Part shown: piece after piece, positions 12,366 to 46,254 of the stretch
Numbering within the stretch: the stretch's first letter is position 1
Layout: each line of letters starts with the position of its first letter
DNA from: Kryptolebias marmoratus
Taxonomy: Eukaryota > Chordata > Actinopteri > Cyprinodontiformes > Rivulidae
Direction of reading: 5' to 3'
Assembly (NCBI RefSeq): GCF_001649575.2
Contig: NC_051445.1
Location: forward strand, 10,421,180 to 10,485,179
Length of the DNA stretch: 64,000 bases
The notes under the pieces: generated by a model
The model's input: only the letters and a program-made list of their open reading frames with translations
Told to the model about the DNA's origin: nothing
Database searches by the model: none
Translations under genes and position numbers: made by a program

Positions 12366-12413
12366 GGAGGGGGTGGGGGTTTGGGTGGGGNNNNNNNNNN
12401 NNNNNNNNNNNNN
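12366..12413 (+). other. G-run cluster followed by 23-bp assembly gap
   Basis: Four G-runs of three to five G separated by one to three T occupy 12369-12390, a pattern compatible with a G-quadruplex on the plus strand. The N gap (12391-12413) begins immediately after it. This is downstream of the prkcg stop, probably in its 3' flank. Confidence 0.6.
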
Positions 12414-12668
12414 GCGGTGGGTGGAGGCGGTGCTGCTGCCCACTGTGTCGTTTGTGCGTCTCAGTGAGTCAGACGACATCACTGTGATGACGTTAAGCTG
12501 AGAGGTCGAGCCGGGCCAGAGCCGTCGGAGGGTTTCAGTCAGATAACTAAATAAACAAAATGAAGCTACGTTTTAAATAAAACAAAAAAAAAAAAAACGC
12601 ATATCTACTCACTCAGCTTGCTCCACAGTCAAAGTGTCGTTCCGTCAGAACTCACAGCGTGAGACAAA

Positions 12669-12674
12669 TTTATT
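12669..12674 (-). terminator. prkcg: Candidate prkcg poly(A) signal
   Basis: TTTATT on the plus strand is AATAAA on the minus strand, about 475 bp downstream of the prkcg stop codon. It is a plausible 3'UTR end, but the hexamer is common in AT-rich DNA and no cleavage evidence is available. Confidence 0.3.
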
Positions 12675-13146
12675 TTTGAGAGACACAATCGAGAGCTAGG
12701 GGTTGTCGTGATGGAAACACTAACTCCAAAATATTTTTTAAAAGTCTAAAATGTTTTTTTTTATGCAGCAGCAGTCAGAGTGGAGACCTCACACAGACAT
12801 TTTCCCTGGTAACTAACAGCTTCAAATACAGTCATGGAAAAAGTTGTGAATAATCCTGCACTAAAAAGGCTACCTGCATGCATTCATACTACAGTACTCT
12901 TATATTAAGAGACATCTTATAAAAACTCTAATTTATAGCTACGCCTCTGCACTGTTGACTCACACGTGTAATTAGTACATGTTTAAGACAAAAAGGGGTG
13001 TGTGGATACCAAAGGGTCTGGGCATTTTCATGTAAACGTCAGGATTCGGTTGTGAGAGGTGAAACGCTGCTAGTTCAAATTCTCGGCTATAAAACTAGAA
13101 TTGGAAGAAAACGAGACATTTGGAGGAGGACGTCTGGGAGCCGTTT

Positions 13147-35407
<22,261 letters not shown>

Positions 35408-35622
35408 GATGCCTGGAGGACGNNNNNNNNNNNNNNNNNNNNNNNNNNNNNNNNNNNNNNNNNNNNNNNNNNNNNNNNNNNNNNNNNNNNNNNNNNNNNN
35501 NNNNNNNNNNNNNNNNNNNNNNNNNNNNNNNNNNNNNNNNNNNNNNNNNNNNNNNNNNNNNNNNNNNNNNNNNNNNNNNNNNNNNNNNNNNNGTATTAAT
35601 GGGATGTAGGGCACGGAGCAGA
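35408..35622 (-). other. prkcg: prkcg 5' flank with 170-bp assembly gap
   Basis: Only 15 bases of sequence precede the start codon before the N run at 35423-35592. The 5'UTR, and possibly further in-frame N-terminal coding sequence or the proximal promoter, are therefore not readable. Confidence 0.8.
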
Positions 35623-37611
35623 GACGGAGTGACAGATGAAGAGAAAGACCCAGAAAGAACGGATGAGTTGAAAGTGCGGCAGGAAGGAAGGAGTGCCGAT
35701 AAAGCGACAGGTAGAGAGCGAAAGAGAAAAAGAGAGGTATAATGAAGGAGACTAGGAGGTTAATTCACATACAGAGACAAAAATCTCCAATGAGACTCAG
35801 AGACACTAAACAATTAGCGCAACACGTTGTGTGTCCTACATACTGGTTGTTCATCCTGCTGTAGCCCTTATCTCCATCTCCCTTCCAGCTACCCGGACCC
35901 ACCCCCCCTGGTCGTTATGTCAACTACCTCCTGTTGCCATGTCAACAACACCCCGCCAGCTGCTCCAGTATTGGAGCCTGTGTCCTCTCTCATCTTCCTG
36001 CCTTCCCTTATTAGCAATTAGTCCCGTTCCTGCAGAAAAGTTTGGACCGGAGTAACATTAATTCGTCTGCAGGGAGCGAGATGTGCAAGGGAAGAAGTGC
36101 AAAACGGCAAATATTAGCTGGAGAGATTGTGTTTCAGGAGTTACACGCTACTTAATGATAAATAAAACACCGACTGAGATTTAATGAATAAATAAATGAG
36201 CCCTGAGGAAAAACCGATGAGTGAAAAATAAAATGATGAAATGATGGTACATCAGCAAAGACGCAGGAGTTAATCAATTAAAAAGCAGAAAGAGGCGAAT
36301 GGAAGGAGAAAAAAAAATGACCCAGTGTAAAAAAAATTTAAAAAAAATGACAGGAAAAACATATTATTTACGGAAGAAATAATGTAAACAGAATACCTGA
36401 GTTTGTGATAATTTCCTCCAAAAGGCAGCCTTCTCCTCTTCTTCTTGAGTTCAAATTAAAAGCTTGGGAGTACCTGTAGCTAGTCAACTCAAATAAGAGA
36501 AAAGCATAATAAAAAATAAAAAAAACTAGTAGCCTGAAGAGAAGAAGCTCAAGAAATAAAAAGAAGACTAAATTATAACTTTAAACGCAACGCAACAAGC
36601 AATTTGAGAGATTCAAGTTTTCTTAAAAACCTAAGATCGAGGATTGGAGTCGTATAAATTTGTCAACCCAGAGGCAGAGTGAGTAGGAGGACCAGATAGA
36701 GAGGTGGTATTCTCTTTCCAAGATTGATTCTGTTTTTACAAAGAAGAGGCCGAGAGAAAGAGGAGGAATAACAAAACAGAGGGAGAGGGAAAGAGAGAGA
36801 GGAAGAGAAAGATGGAGAGGAGAAAGACTGAGGGAAATAGGCGGCGATTCATTTTGAAATCTGGGTTACTTCTCTCAGGAGAGGGTGAGGGAGGTGCAGG
36901 AAGGAGGACGGACAGAACAGAAACTGCCATTTTGCCACAATCAGTACAGTATGGATGAGCAAGTGCCAACTGTCCCCCACCACACACTTCCTTTTGTGCC
37001 AAACAGGGTTGCGGGGGTACACAGAGAAAGAACCTATTCCAGATAAGAGAAAAAGGAAAAACTTAGGGATGGCTTTTCCAAGAATTGGCTCGTTTAGCTC
37101 AACTGAGCCTGGAAATATAAATAAATAAAAAAATAAAAGGAAAATCCTGCTTCAGAATTGAACGAAGGAGGAATCGAACGGCTTGAAACGTAAACAACAG
37201 TGTGGGTTTGTCTGTCAACTTTTAATGATCTGAGATCGGAACGAGTGGTGGCATGATAACGCTGCTCCACTATGCAGGGAAACCAGGTCAGCTCAGCCGG
37301 ATGGGAAGGGGAGTTTTTATGAGTGGTTGTTTGTGTAATCAGTGGACAACCATCTCATGTTGCCTGTTTTATTCACTCATTAACACCGTCTCACTCGAAT
37401 AATAGCCGAGTTAAATTCTGCTTCAACAGTGGGGTTTTATTTCCCCTTAGGCTGGTCCGAAAAATATTAAACATTTAGAGATTTAACAGCGGTGAGAATT
37501 TTTAAATATCAACAAGACAACAATGACATTACCAGCGCCAGATTTTGTTTCTTACTTTTTTCTGTAATTCTCAGACTGGAGGCTGAAAAAGACACTAGAA
37601 ATGAGGCGACA

Positions 37612-37860
37612 TGCTTTCCGTCCATCCATTTTTTCTTCACCTGCCTGATCTTGTTCCATTACCTGCTGCAGTCAATGGGTGATAGCCGAGGCGTGTCCCG
37701 GACAGAACCACACACACATTTAGAGTCACCATTAACCTAAAAATGCAGAGTTCCGGAAACCGGAATACCCCTAAAAAAACCTACATACTGTACGAACAGA
37801 AGGAACGCAACCTCCACACAGAAAAGCCCCGGCCGAGTCCTGAACCCTTTGAAACTTTGA
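37612..37860 (+). repeat. Decayed CCATCCATTTTT-type repeat
   Basis: CCGTCCATCCATTTTTTCTT, ATTTAGAGTCACCATTAACC, CAGAGTTCCGGAAACCGGAA and CGCAACCTCCACACAGAAAA are the successive blocks of the same family as 32425-32605. Confidence 0.6.
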
Positions 37861-38109
37861 AATTATGAGCAAAAAAAAAAGCAAAACAAAGGGACACATT
37901 TTCCCGTTTCAGTCTCGTGAGATTCTGAGCGTTTGTGACCAAGCACCAAACACATCATGCAGCTACGATTTCAGGGAATGTCAGTCAGGGGAAGTTTAGA
38001 CGATCTGGTAATGATGTCTTAAGAAACCGGCAGCTGTTTCTCTCCGTTGTCGTATTTTTTACGCTTTGCAGAGCTTCTCAGCAGCTGATACGGTTTCATT
38101 TTATTACGT

Positions 38110-38630
38110 CGGCTGTTTTAGCGGGTACTATTTAGAAAGTTCGGTACCGTTAGTTTTAGCATTGTCATGTTTTAGCTTATTTAGCCTTCCTGTACACTTA
38201 ATTTAGTTTATCTTAGCTCATACTTTAGATATTGTTAGATTGTTAGATTCCTAATTGTTGTTTAGTTCAGCCTTAACTTAATCATGATTTTATTTAGATT
38301 ATTTTAGCTCTATTTTGCTCATGTTTAGTTTTATGATTTTACTTAGGTTCATGATTGATGTTTTTACTTCTGTATCTTTATATCTGATTATGATTTAATG
38401 TAGATTACTTTACCTACTATTTTGACTGTCTCAGCTCATGCTTAGATATGTCTGGTTTTCATGATTTTATTTAGATTATCCTATATTCCATTTAGATTAT
38501 ACATGATTGATGTGTTTTTCTTTTTTTTGTGTTTCATTATGTGCGGATTCTGTTTTTGTTTCTATTGTAAAGTGCTTTGGATCCCCTTGTTGCTGAAAAG
38601 TGCTATATAAATGAATCTCGGTTCACTTTC
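38110..38630 (+). repeat. TTTAG/TTAGATT-rich tract with retroelement-like tail
   Basis: Irregular repetition of TTTTAGCTTATTTAG, ATGATTTTATTTAGATT and TCATGTTTAG over about 400 bp, then GTAAAGTGCTTTGGATCCCC and AAAAGTGCTATATAAATGAA, a typical fish retroelement 3' tail. Confidence 0.55.
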
Positions 38631-39189
38631 ATATTTCAAATCAACTATCAGAATGGCAGTGGTTCAGGGTGAAGAACAGGTTGTGCACTAATTGCAACGC
38701 TGCGGATTGCAGGCCAGTCCATATGCCAAACAGTCTTTGGGCAAAACACTGAAACTCGGATTACTCTAAGTGACTGTGAGCAGCTAACATGGCAGCTTTA
38801 CTGCAGCTGCTGTGGAAGGGGGTAAGGTCATGAAACTACACTGTAAATATTTGCCTGGATAAGGTAAAAAAGTACGTTTGATACGATTTAAATCTCAAAA
38901 AGAAATCAGCACGTTTTCCGATTCTGTCACTAAAATAAAAATCAATGGGAATTTCTTTTTTTCCCCCCCCAAATGGGAGCTCAGTCCTGACAGCGTGATC
39001 GTGCAAACAAATGTTTGTCCTCTCAATGTCAGCGACGCAAATACACACACGCAGTAATCCGTGTCCGTGTGAGCACGCCGTCTTTGGGCGATCCCGCGAG
39101 ACGACAGCAGCCGGCAGGAGCCGGAAACGCGGGCGAGTTGGGGGACAAAGGGTTGGATTGGTGTGGGACAAAGAGACGGAGAGAGGGAG

Positions 39190-39330
39190 CGAAGGGTTGA
39201 AGGTCTAATTAATGGAAATGTAGGTTATTAGTCTCCTGATGAGGACACAGGCAGAGAATTAATTAACAATTATAATTAGCAAGATTGTTAGAGAGCAAAA
39301 TGGTGTCAGCCAGCAAAGATAAGAGTGAGT
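39190..39330. promoter_or_regulatory. Candidate regulatory block with TAATTA cluster
   Basis: GTCTAATTAATGG, AGAATTAATTAACAATTATA and ATTAGCAAGATTG lie within about 80 bp, a dense cluster of homeodomain-type sites without repeat or ORF character, 3.8 kb upstream of the prkcg start. Function is inference. Confidence 0.22.
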
Positions 39331-39690
39331 TAGCGTACAGAAATGTGTGTTTGTTGGAGGAGATCATTGAGTGTATTTGCAGGAAAAAATGAAACAGCTG
39401 GGTGAACATGCCGTGTCTGACAATGATATGTTAGTTCAGCATTAGTCATGCAGAAGCAGCAGCTGATCAGACATGATAGGGGGATTTCCTACACACAAAC
39501 CACCACAGGACCTTTTTTCTTTAAAGCTGCCTTTACTGACATCATTTTCTGACCCATTAGACTCGCGCTCTCCACCAGCCTTAAGCTTCGGTAAATCGTG
39601 TTTTTGCTCTAATGTTTCAAATAAACGAAGACTTTATGGTGAGACAAAGCCAGAGAGAGTCAAAACAAAAAATGTAGGAGCTGTAGATGA

Positions 39691-40950
39691 TACAGGTGCT
39701 GGTCATAAAATTAGAATATCATGAAAAAGTAGATTGATTTCAGTAATTCCATTTAAAAAGTGAAACTTGTATATTATATTCATACATTACATACAAACTC
39801 ATATATTTCAAATGTTTNNNNNNNNNNNNNNNNNNNNNNNNNNNNNNNNNNNNNNNNNNNNNNNNNNNNNNNNNNNNNNNNNNNNNNNNNNNNNNNNNNN
39901 NNNNNNNNNNNNNNNNNNNNNNNNNNNNNNNNNNNNNNNNNNNNNNNNNNNNNNNNNNNNNNNNNNNNNNNNNNNNNNNNNNNNNNNNNNNNNNNNNNNN
40001 NNNNNNNNNNNNNNNNNNNNNNNNNNNNNNNNNNNNNNNNNNNNNNNNNNNNNNNNNNNNNNNNNNNNNNNNNNNNNNNNNNNNNNNNNNNNNNNNNNNN
40101 NNNNNNNNNNNNNNNNNNNNNNNNNNNNNNNNNNNNNNNNNNNNNNNNNNNNNNNNNNNNNNNNNNNNNNNNNNNNNNNNNNNNNNNNNNNNNNNNNNNN
40201 NNNNNNNNNNNNNNNNNNNNNNNNNNNNNNNNNNNNNNNNNNNNNNNNNNNNNNNNNNNNNNNNNNNNNNNNNNNNNNNNNNNNNNNNNNNNNNNNNNNN
40301 NNNNNNNNNNNNNNNNNNNNNNNNNNNNNNNNNNNNNNNNNNNNNNNNNNNNNNNNNNNNNNNNNNNNNNNNNNNNNNNNNNNNNNNNNNNNNNNNNNNN
40401 NNNNNNNNNNNNNNNNNNNNNNNNNNNNNNNNNNNNNNNNNNNNNNNNNNNNNNNNNNNNNNNNNNNNNNNNNNNNNNNNNNNNNNNNNNNNNNNNNNNN
40501 NNNNNNNNNNNNNNNNNNNNNNNNNNNNNNNNNNNNNNNNNNNNNNNNNNNNNNNNNNNNNNNNNNNNNNNNNNNNNNNNNNNNNNNNNNNNNNNNNNNN
40601 NNNNNNNNNNNNNNNNNNNNNNNNNNNNNNNNNNNNNNNNNNNNNNNNNNNNNNNNNNNNNNNNNNNNNNNNNNNNNNNNNNNNNNNNNNNNNNNNNNNN
40701 NNNNNNNNNNNNNNNNNNNNNNNNNNNNNNNNNNNNNNNNNNNNNNNNNNNNNNNNNNNNNNNNNNNNNNNNNNNNNNNNNNNNNNNNNNNNNNNNNNNG
40801 TAATCATCAAAATTAAACGAAATAAACATTTGAAATATATGAGTTTGTATGTAATGTATGAATATAATATACAAGTTTCACTTTTTAAATGGAATTACTG
40901 AAATCAATCTACTTTTTCATGATATTCTAATTTTATGACCAGCACCTGTA
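39691..40950. mobile_element. Tc1/mariner-like element with long TIRs around an assembly gap
   Basis: Left arm 39691-39817 (TACAGGTGCTGGTCATAAAA onward) is an almost perfect reverse complement of the right arm (about 40824-40950, ending ACCAGCACCTGTA). The arms are at least 125 bp and both ends are TA, as expected for a TA target duplication. The 982-bp N run 39818-40799 hides the centre, so transposase coding capacity is unknown. This terminus is a very widespread fish repeat in my experience, but I do not give a family name. Confidence 0.82.
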
Positions 40951-41089
40951 CACTGTGTATCAGTGTGTTTTCACATGCCTACTTTCCAGTGTTGGACCAG
41001 AAAAGTGAGTGACCTACTGGCGTTCAGCCAACCATTACCAAAAATAAGCAGTGTGCACAATCCGTGTATGGTTCGTCCCTTGGTTTTTT

Positions 41090-41799
41090 CGTTCCAAAAT
41101 AAAATTGCAAAAACAAAACAAGCATGTGTTTTTTTTTTTTTTTTTTTTCATTTTTAAAACGAAATTAGAAAAACAGCAATTGCAAAAATAAAAAAGGGGT
41201 ACTTTTTTTTTTTTTACTCCAATAGTTAAAGCAAAGACAAGCTTTTATTTTGTTGTTAATTCAACGGGACCTTATGGCGGAACCGGAGATGAAGACCTGA
41301 ACTCCCGGCACAGAACTTGTTCAGTTACCAGTAGGTGGCGGTAATGTACTAATTTAAGTACTGACTTGGAATATTAAAGAAATCTTGTTGACGGTAAGAT
41401 TGTCAGCTCTCAATGAAATGTGTCGATTCCCTCTAAATAAGACAAACGGATCCATTTTTAAACTGGTAGATTCTGAAGTGCTGACTGAAAAAGTTCTTCT
41501 TCTTCTTGTGGATTTTAATGGCGGTTGGCAAGAAACTGAAGGTGTGCATTACCGCCACCTACTGGTAACTGAAAAAGTTATGTGCCGGGAGTTCAGGTCT
41601 TCATTTCCGGTTCCACCATAAGGTCCTGTTGAATTAACAACAAAATAAAAGCTCGTCTTTGGTTTAACCATTGCAGTAAAAAAAAAACAACACAAAACGT
41701 ACACCTTTTTTTATTTTTGCAATTGCTGTTTTTCTAACTTCATTTTAAAAAACAAAAAAACACATGCTTGTTTTGTTTTTGCAATTTTATTTTGAAACG
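41090..41799. mobile_element. Fold-back element with about 255-bp inverted arms
   Basis: Left arm 41090-41346 and right arm 41547-41799 are inverted copies: CGTTCCAAAATAAAATTGCA pairs with TGCAATTTTATTTTGAAACG at the outer ends, and ACCAGTAGGTGGCGGTAATG pairs with CATTACCGCCACCTACTGGT at the inner ends. The spacer of about 200 bp contains TTCTTCTTCTTGTGG and ATGGCGGTTGGCA. No coding capacity beyond chance ORFs. Confidence 0.82.
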
Positions 41800-43214
41800 C
41801 ACGCTGCAGAAATTTCCAAATCCAGTCTGTATGATTAAAAACACAGCAACAAGAGACATCAGAAAAACGAGGATAGATGAATGACTACAACGCACTTCAA
41901 ACTAAAATGTCTCTCAATAATTTCCCACCAACAGCATCCAATCTTTTTCTCTCTCTCTCTCTCTCTGTTTACAGATGGCTATCTTATTATTTCTGGCCAT
42001 GGCCTAATGAAACAGAAAATTCTCTGCTGATAGAATCTTTTTTTTTTCTTTTAATGGGGGGGGGGCAATCAGCACTTTACCAATTACATGCATCTATTAT
42101 GGCCTAACGAGCACCCACTCGTATCGAGAAGCAGCCTCAACCTGGCAGGCTGGCTTTCTTCTCCACCGAAACGAAGGTAAACTGACTTGCTTAACTGTTG
42201 TTTTTGGAATCGGGGGAGAAGTGGTGTCTGTAGTAATCATATCTGCCTATTAAATTTGTCTGCTCAAAACCGAATTGGCTCTGTTTGTCAGTATTGGTTT
42301 TCTGTCGGGGAGCGCTCCTATTTGTTTTGTTAATGAAAAGCGGTCCGGTGTGTTTTTGGAAGAGATCAACAAACCTCCATGCCAGTCAGATGAGACATTT
42401 GGCAGGCGATTAGGGTCTGTCAACATGGCCTACAAACTCTCGATGCTCAAGCAAATAAGGCCGCCCGCCGTGTTTATTTTACCGCTGACCTGCCTCGCTC
42501 CGAGCAACAACAAAACGGACTTGAAATGAAAAGCTAGATGAATTTTTATGCTGTGACTAAAATGTAAAAGTATATCTTAATCCTTTACATGACCAGTTAC
42601 AAAACACAAACATGTCCGGTTATAATATCTGCCTATTGAAGTTATAAAAACCTTCTAATGAAGTAAAAGATAAAACTGAATGGTCAGTGTCCCAAAAGAA
42701 CCCTTCATGACCCAATGAGTTAAACTTGAATGTGTGCGTTTCTTTGAATAAACAGGTCCAGAAAAGGGTCTGAATTGACAGCGGATCCAATTTTGGCACA
42801 ACACCGCCTCAGCAAAACTGTTTATGACTGTTTATGGAAATTGTGACTTTTTACCTCACGAAAAGGGCATCCACTTGTTGGGTAACATGTTCACTCTTCT
42901 ATTTAAATGAACACGAGGGGGAAGTTTGTATTTTCAGTGCAATCATTCGTGCTTGTGTGTGTGTGTGTGGTGGGGAAGAACGGCAATAACATCTTAATGT
43001 TACAGCAGAAGTGGCACTTTGTAGAAAATCAACAAAGCTTTGATAAGAAATTTTTTTTCTAAGAAATTTTGATCATTTTCAAATCTACTGAGTAGTTTTT
43101 GTCCCTGAATATAAGCAATTTTGAAGCATAAACAACTTTTCTTATTGCCCGCCACCATGAAAGGCGAGCAATCATGTAATTGGCTTTATGTGTGTGTGTG
43201 TGTGTGTGTGTGTT
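41800..43214. other. Intergenic DNA with conserved-looking block
   Basis: 41940-42530 is low-repeat, mixed-composition sequence starting with a (CT)n run (41948-41966) and including GGCCATGGCCTAATGAAAC and CTATTATGGCCTAACGAGCA. The plus-strand ORF 42275-42529 has no domain. 42530-43214 is AT-rich with GT runs. Confidence 0.4.
43188..43213. repeat. (GT)n microsatellite
   Basis: GT run of about 25 bp directly before a dispersed family A copy. Similar CA/GT runs border other family A copies (25975-25995, 47855-47875), suggesting the repeat is associated with simple sequence at one end. Confidence 0.85.
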
Positions 43215-43575
43215 TGTGTGAGGTCTCATCAACATGTGGACAGATTTGAACAAAACTCATCACTGAATGTTCATCTGCAACCGATTACCTTTTGGAGTTA
43301 ACATGATTCAAGATGGCTGCCAAATCCTGACTCAGGTATATCTGTGGCTACTAATGTACTTTAGTAGCCACAAATATGGCTAAACATCAGCCATTTTGAC
43401 TGATGCTAAGCTGAAATTTGGTGTGGTAGTAGCTGAGAGGCATCCCCAACACATACTCCGAGCAGGACCAGATCACACGAGATCTTTTGGAGTTGATGTT
43501 GTTGTTCAGGACGACAATCTTCTGTAAACAACTACTGGTAACAAAGGTTAAGCAGTCACTTGATGACCCAAGCTC
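43215..43575 (+). repeat. Dispersed repeat family A copy (forward)
   Basis: ATCAACATGTGGACAGATTT, TTCAAGATGGCTGCCAAATC, TTTGGTGTGGTAGTAGCTGA, CCCAACACATACTCCGAGC, then tail-like GACAATCTTCTGTAAACAAC. Confidence 0.68.
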
Positions 43576-44879
43576 GAATATTTCTTATCGCGACTCTCCT
43601 ACGTTCTAAATCAACAAGATTTAACGATGATTTTTCAGTTCTTTCATTATTCTCTCAGATTCTTTGCTCATGATCTGCTGTTCAGCAGTGAAAAGATAGC
43701 ATGACCAACTAGTTACAAAAAACAGCTGATGAATTATTTATATAAGAACATTGATTTTTGCCACGATGAACTCATTATTGACAGCTGTTTATTTATTGCG
43801 TATGTTCAAATAGTTATATATGTGTATTTATAAATAAAACATTAGTCTGACCGTGTCTCCGCTCTGTGAGAACTCAGTTTATGGCCAAGACAAAACACTA
43901 TGTACCAACATCAGTACCACAGACATGCAAACTGCAACATATTACTATTCAGAGAGAGCAAATTTTACTAAAGAGGAACTCAAACCTTGAGTTGCCGGCT
44001 GGCAGAGCCTTTTTTTTTCCTGCTGCAGGGAGGAAGAGAAGGTTGTGAACAAATTGTGCTCGAGGGGAAGGATGAAAGCGAAGGGGCAGGGGATTCAGGA
44101 TAACAGGGGCGATTGGATAATGAGGCGCGAGGAGAACAAGGTAAAGTCTGAGAATATCTTAATCTCCATCCCAGTTTTCTAGGATGAATTCCCTCCGGGG
44201 CAGGTGGTGGCATTAGACACACACACACACACAGACACACACCACAAGACAAACAATTTGTCATGAACAAGCACTGTGTCCTAGATGTCGTGGTAATGAC
44301 GATTTATACCTGATAGATTTACACTGGAAGAAACAAACTTTCTGTTTGTTTACTGGCTCCACTTTTCATTCTGACAACCAGGCTTTTAGGATTCATTTTG
44401 GTGCACAGAAATATCAACTAGTGTACATAATTTACCTCTGTAACTCTTAAATGATCATTAAATTCATGCGTTATTTAGGTTTACAAGCAGAAAAGCCAAA
44501 CATTGCCTCCTTCTGCTCTGTCTTTGAAGTAAATCAATCATCTCAGAATAATAAGTACTTTCGAGGACAACTCTTTAGATCTTGGGAAATCCTGCTAGCT
44601 TTTTAATGAATGAAAAAAATGGAAATTGAGATAACATAAACATTCTTGATCTTATTTCTTGTTCATTTTGAAGAAATACATGACATCTGCTTTCTCTGAA
44701 CTCCCTAACAGGCTGTCAGTCACAGCGGAGCAGGACACTTTTTATGGGCCTCAAAGAACAAATTCAAATTAAACGTAAATTTGAAATGAATATGTGAACG
44801 TACGGTTGCTGTTATTGTTTTTCTTTCAGCTGCTCCCTTCTGTAGGGGCTGCCAGAGCGAGCGAACTTGCATGAAAGAG
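43576..44879. other. Intergenic DNA, nothing specific
   Basis: AT-rich unique-looking sequence with a short (AC)n run at 44217-44232. No exon or named repeat seen. Confidence 0.45.
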
Positions 44880-45480
44880 TTGGGGGTTTTCGTGTTTTTG
44901 ATTCTGTTTGGGTTTATTGTTTGTTTTATTTTATTGTGTTATTTAGTTACCTTTACGCTTAGTCTTGTCTTTGTTCAGTTTTTGTTTCTTGTCTTTGCGT
45001 TCCTGTCATCATTCACTTCTCCTCAGTTTATCTCGTTTTCCTGCCACGCCCATCTACACCTGGTCCTAGTTGTAATCACTCACCTGTGCCCAATTCCACT
45101 AATTATCCTCTGCTTTAAAACCTGGTCATTTCCTCCATTTACTGGCTGGTTCATTGTCGCTTTTAAGTGTCTAGGTCCCATGTCTTGTCTAAGCTACGTT
45201 AAGCCTTGGCTTTTTGTTACTGTTTGATTTTGCTGCCTTGTCAGCTTTTTGTTTTCGTTCTTTTATTTTAAAAATAAATTGTTGTTATTTTCCTTGGAAC
45301 TACGATGAGTCTGTGCATTGGGTTCGCCGCTCTCCCCACCCAACCTGGCAACTTGCAAGAAAGATTTGGCGATTGTTTTACACCAGATGCCCTCCCTGAC
45401 ACAACCTGGGCTCCAACCTGCAGCAGCAAGCTAAAAACTACAGGAAACAACAAAAACCAAAAAACTAGGTTCCGGTTCTC
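44880..45480 (+). repeat. T-rich interspersed repeat copy
   Basis: Begins with a TTTTG/TTTGTTT-rich stretch (a hydrophobic 118-residue ORF is a by-product), continues through CACCTGTGCCCAATTCCACT and CTTTAAAACCTGG, and ends AAATAAATTGTTGTTATTTT, GTGCATTGGGTTCGCC. Same architecture as 31740-32215. Confidence 0.5.
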
Positions 45481-45630
45481 TGTCTAGTTCTATATGTTGA
45501 TGGGTGGTTCCCAAAAGGGTTGGATTGGGACCCCATTTATCGTCATGAAAGTGTGGGGTTTTGAGACAATCTTGAAAATTTAAGAATCACGAATCTAGAC
45601 CAGTTTGAATTTAGGCACATTGCTCTATAA

Positions 45631-45786
45631 CTGCTCCAACACACTTGATCTGAATCAGTGGGTGATTAACAGGCTTCTGCAGAACATGAAGAGGTGATTT
45701 AACCACTGAATCAGGTGTGTTGGAGCAGGGAAACAAGGAAAACATGCAGGATGGTGGCCCTCGAGGACCAGGATTGCCCACCCCTG
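45631..45786 (-). mobile_element. hAT-like MITE, truncated reverse copy
   Basis: CTGCTCCAACACACTTGATC, AGAAGAGGTGATTTAACC-like interior, AACATGCAGGATGGTGGCCC, and the end GGATTGCCCACCCCTG, the reverse complement of the 22356-22570 element with one terminus missing. Confidence 0.72.
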
Positions 45787-46254
45787 CTCTATACTGTATG
45801 AGATACTGAGTACAGTAAGGGGAATTAATTTGGCCCTAAAAACAATATTTGTGTTGCTGTTGTAACTCCAACAACATACGCTGACACAGAAGCACAAGCA
45901 AAAAAAGTATTTGCACACAAACTGTGTCTGTTTTTCACACACAAACAAATGTTGCGATATCAGCTGTGGGTCAGTCGGCTCAGCTTTCACTGGTTGCAGC
46001 TCAGTGTGGCGCATGTGAAAATGAAGGAAACAAGAGATTGGCTACAGAGCTGGGGGGGGGGAGACAAGATGAAAGGATGCTTCAGAGATCAAGCTGATGA
46101 GTTGTAGAAGCCTACAGCTCTGCTCATACAGTATGATAAAAAGGAAGAGCCGCCCTTCCCACGTGCTGCGTGCGAGAGAGTGAAGTGTCAATATAAACTA
46201 GCATAGACTTTAGACGGAAAAATGAGACGTGAAGATTATTTATTTTTCTGTTTA

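Larger units (their letters stand above)
35593..39690. other. Intergenic DNA upstream of prkcg
   Basis: No coding exon supported. Polypurine tracts on the plus strand (35620-35745, 36745-36850), a decayed CCATCC-type repeat (37612-37860), an AT-rich TTTAG/TTAGATT tract (38110-38520) ending in a LINE/SINE-like tail AAGTGCTATATAAATGAATC, and a TAATTA-rich block (39190-39330). The prkcg promoter should lie in the first 1-2 kb but no TATA or initiator was recognised. Confidence 0.5.

Noticed and set aside
39740..40874. Four long ORFs of about 350 residues across the N gap
   Set aside because: They are almost entirely undetermined residues; the N run gives no stops, so they are artefacts.
42275..42529. 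84-residue plus-strand ORF
   Set aside because: No domain, no splice evidence and average length for chance; the underlying DNA is kept only as a possible regulatory block.
44871..45227. 118-residue hydrophobic plus-strand ORF resembling a membrane protein
   Set aside because: It arises from a T-rich interspersed repeat with a related copy at 31740-32215; the hydrophobicity follows from TTT/TTG/GTT codons.
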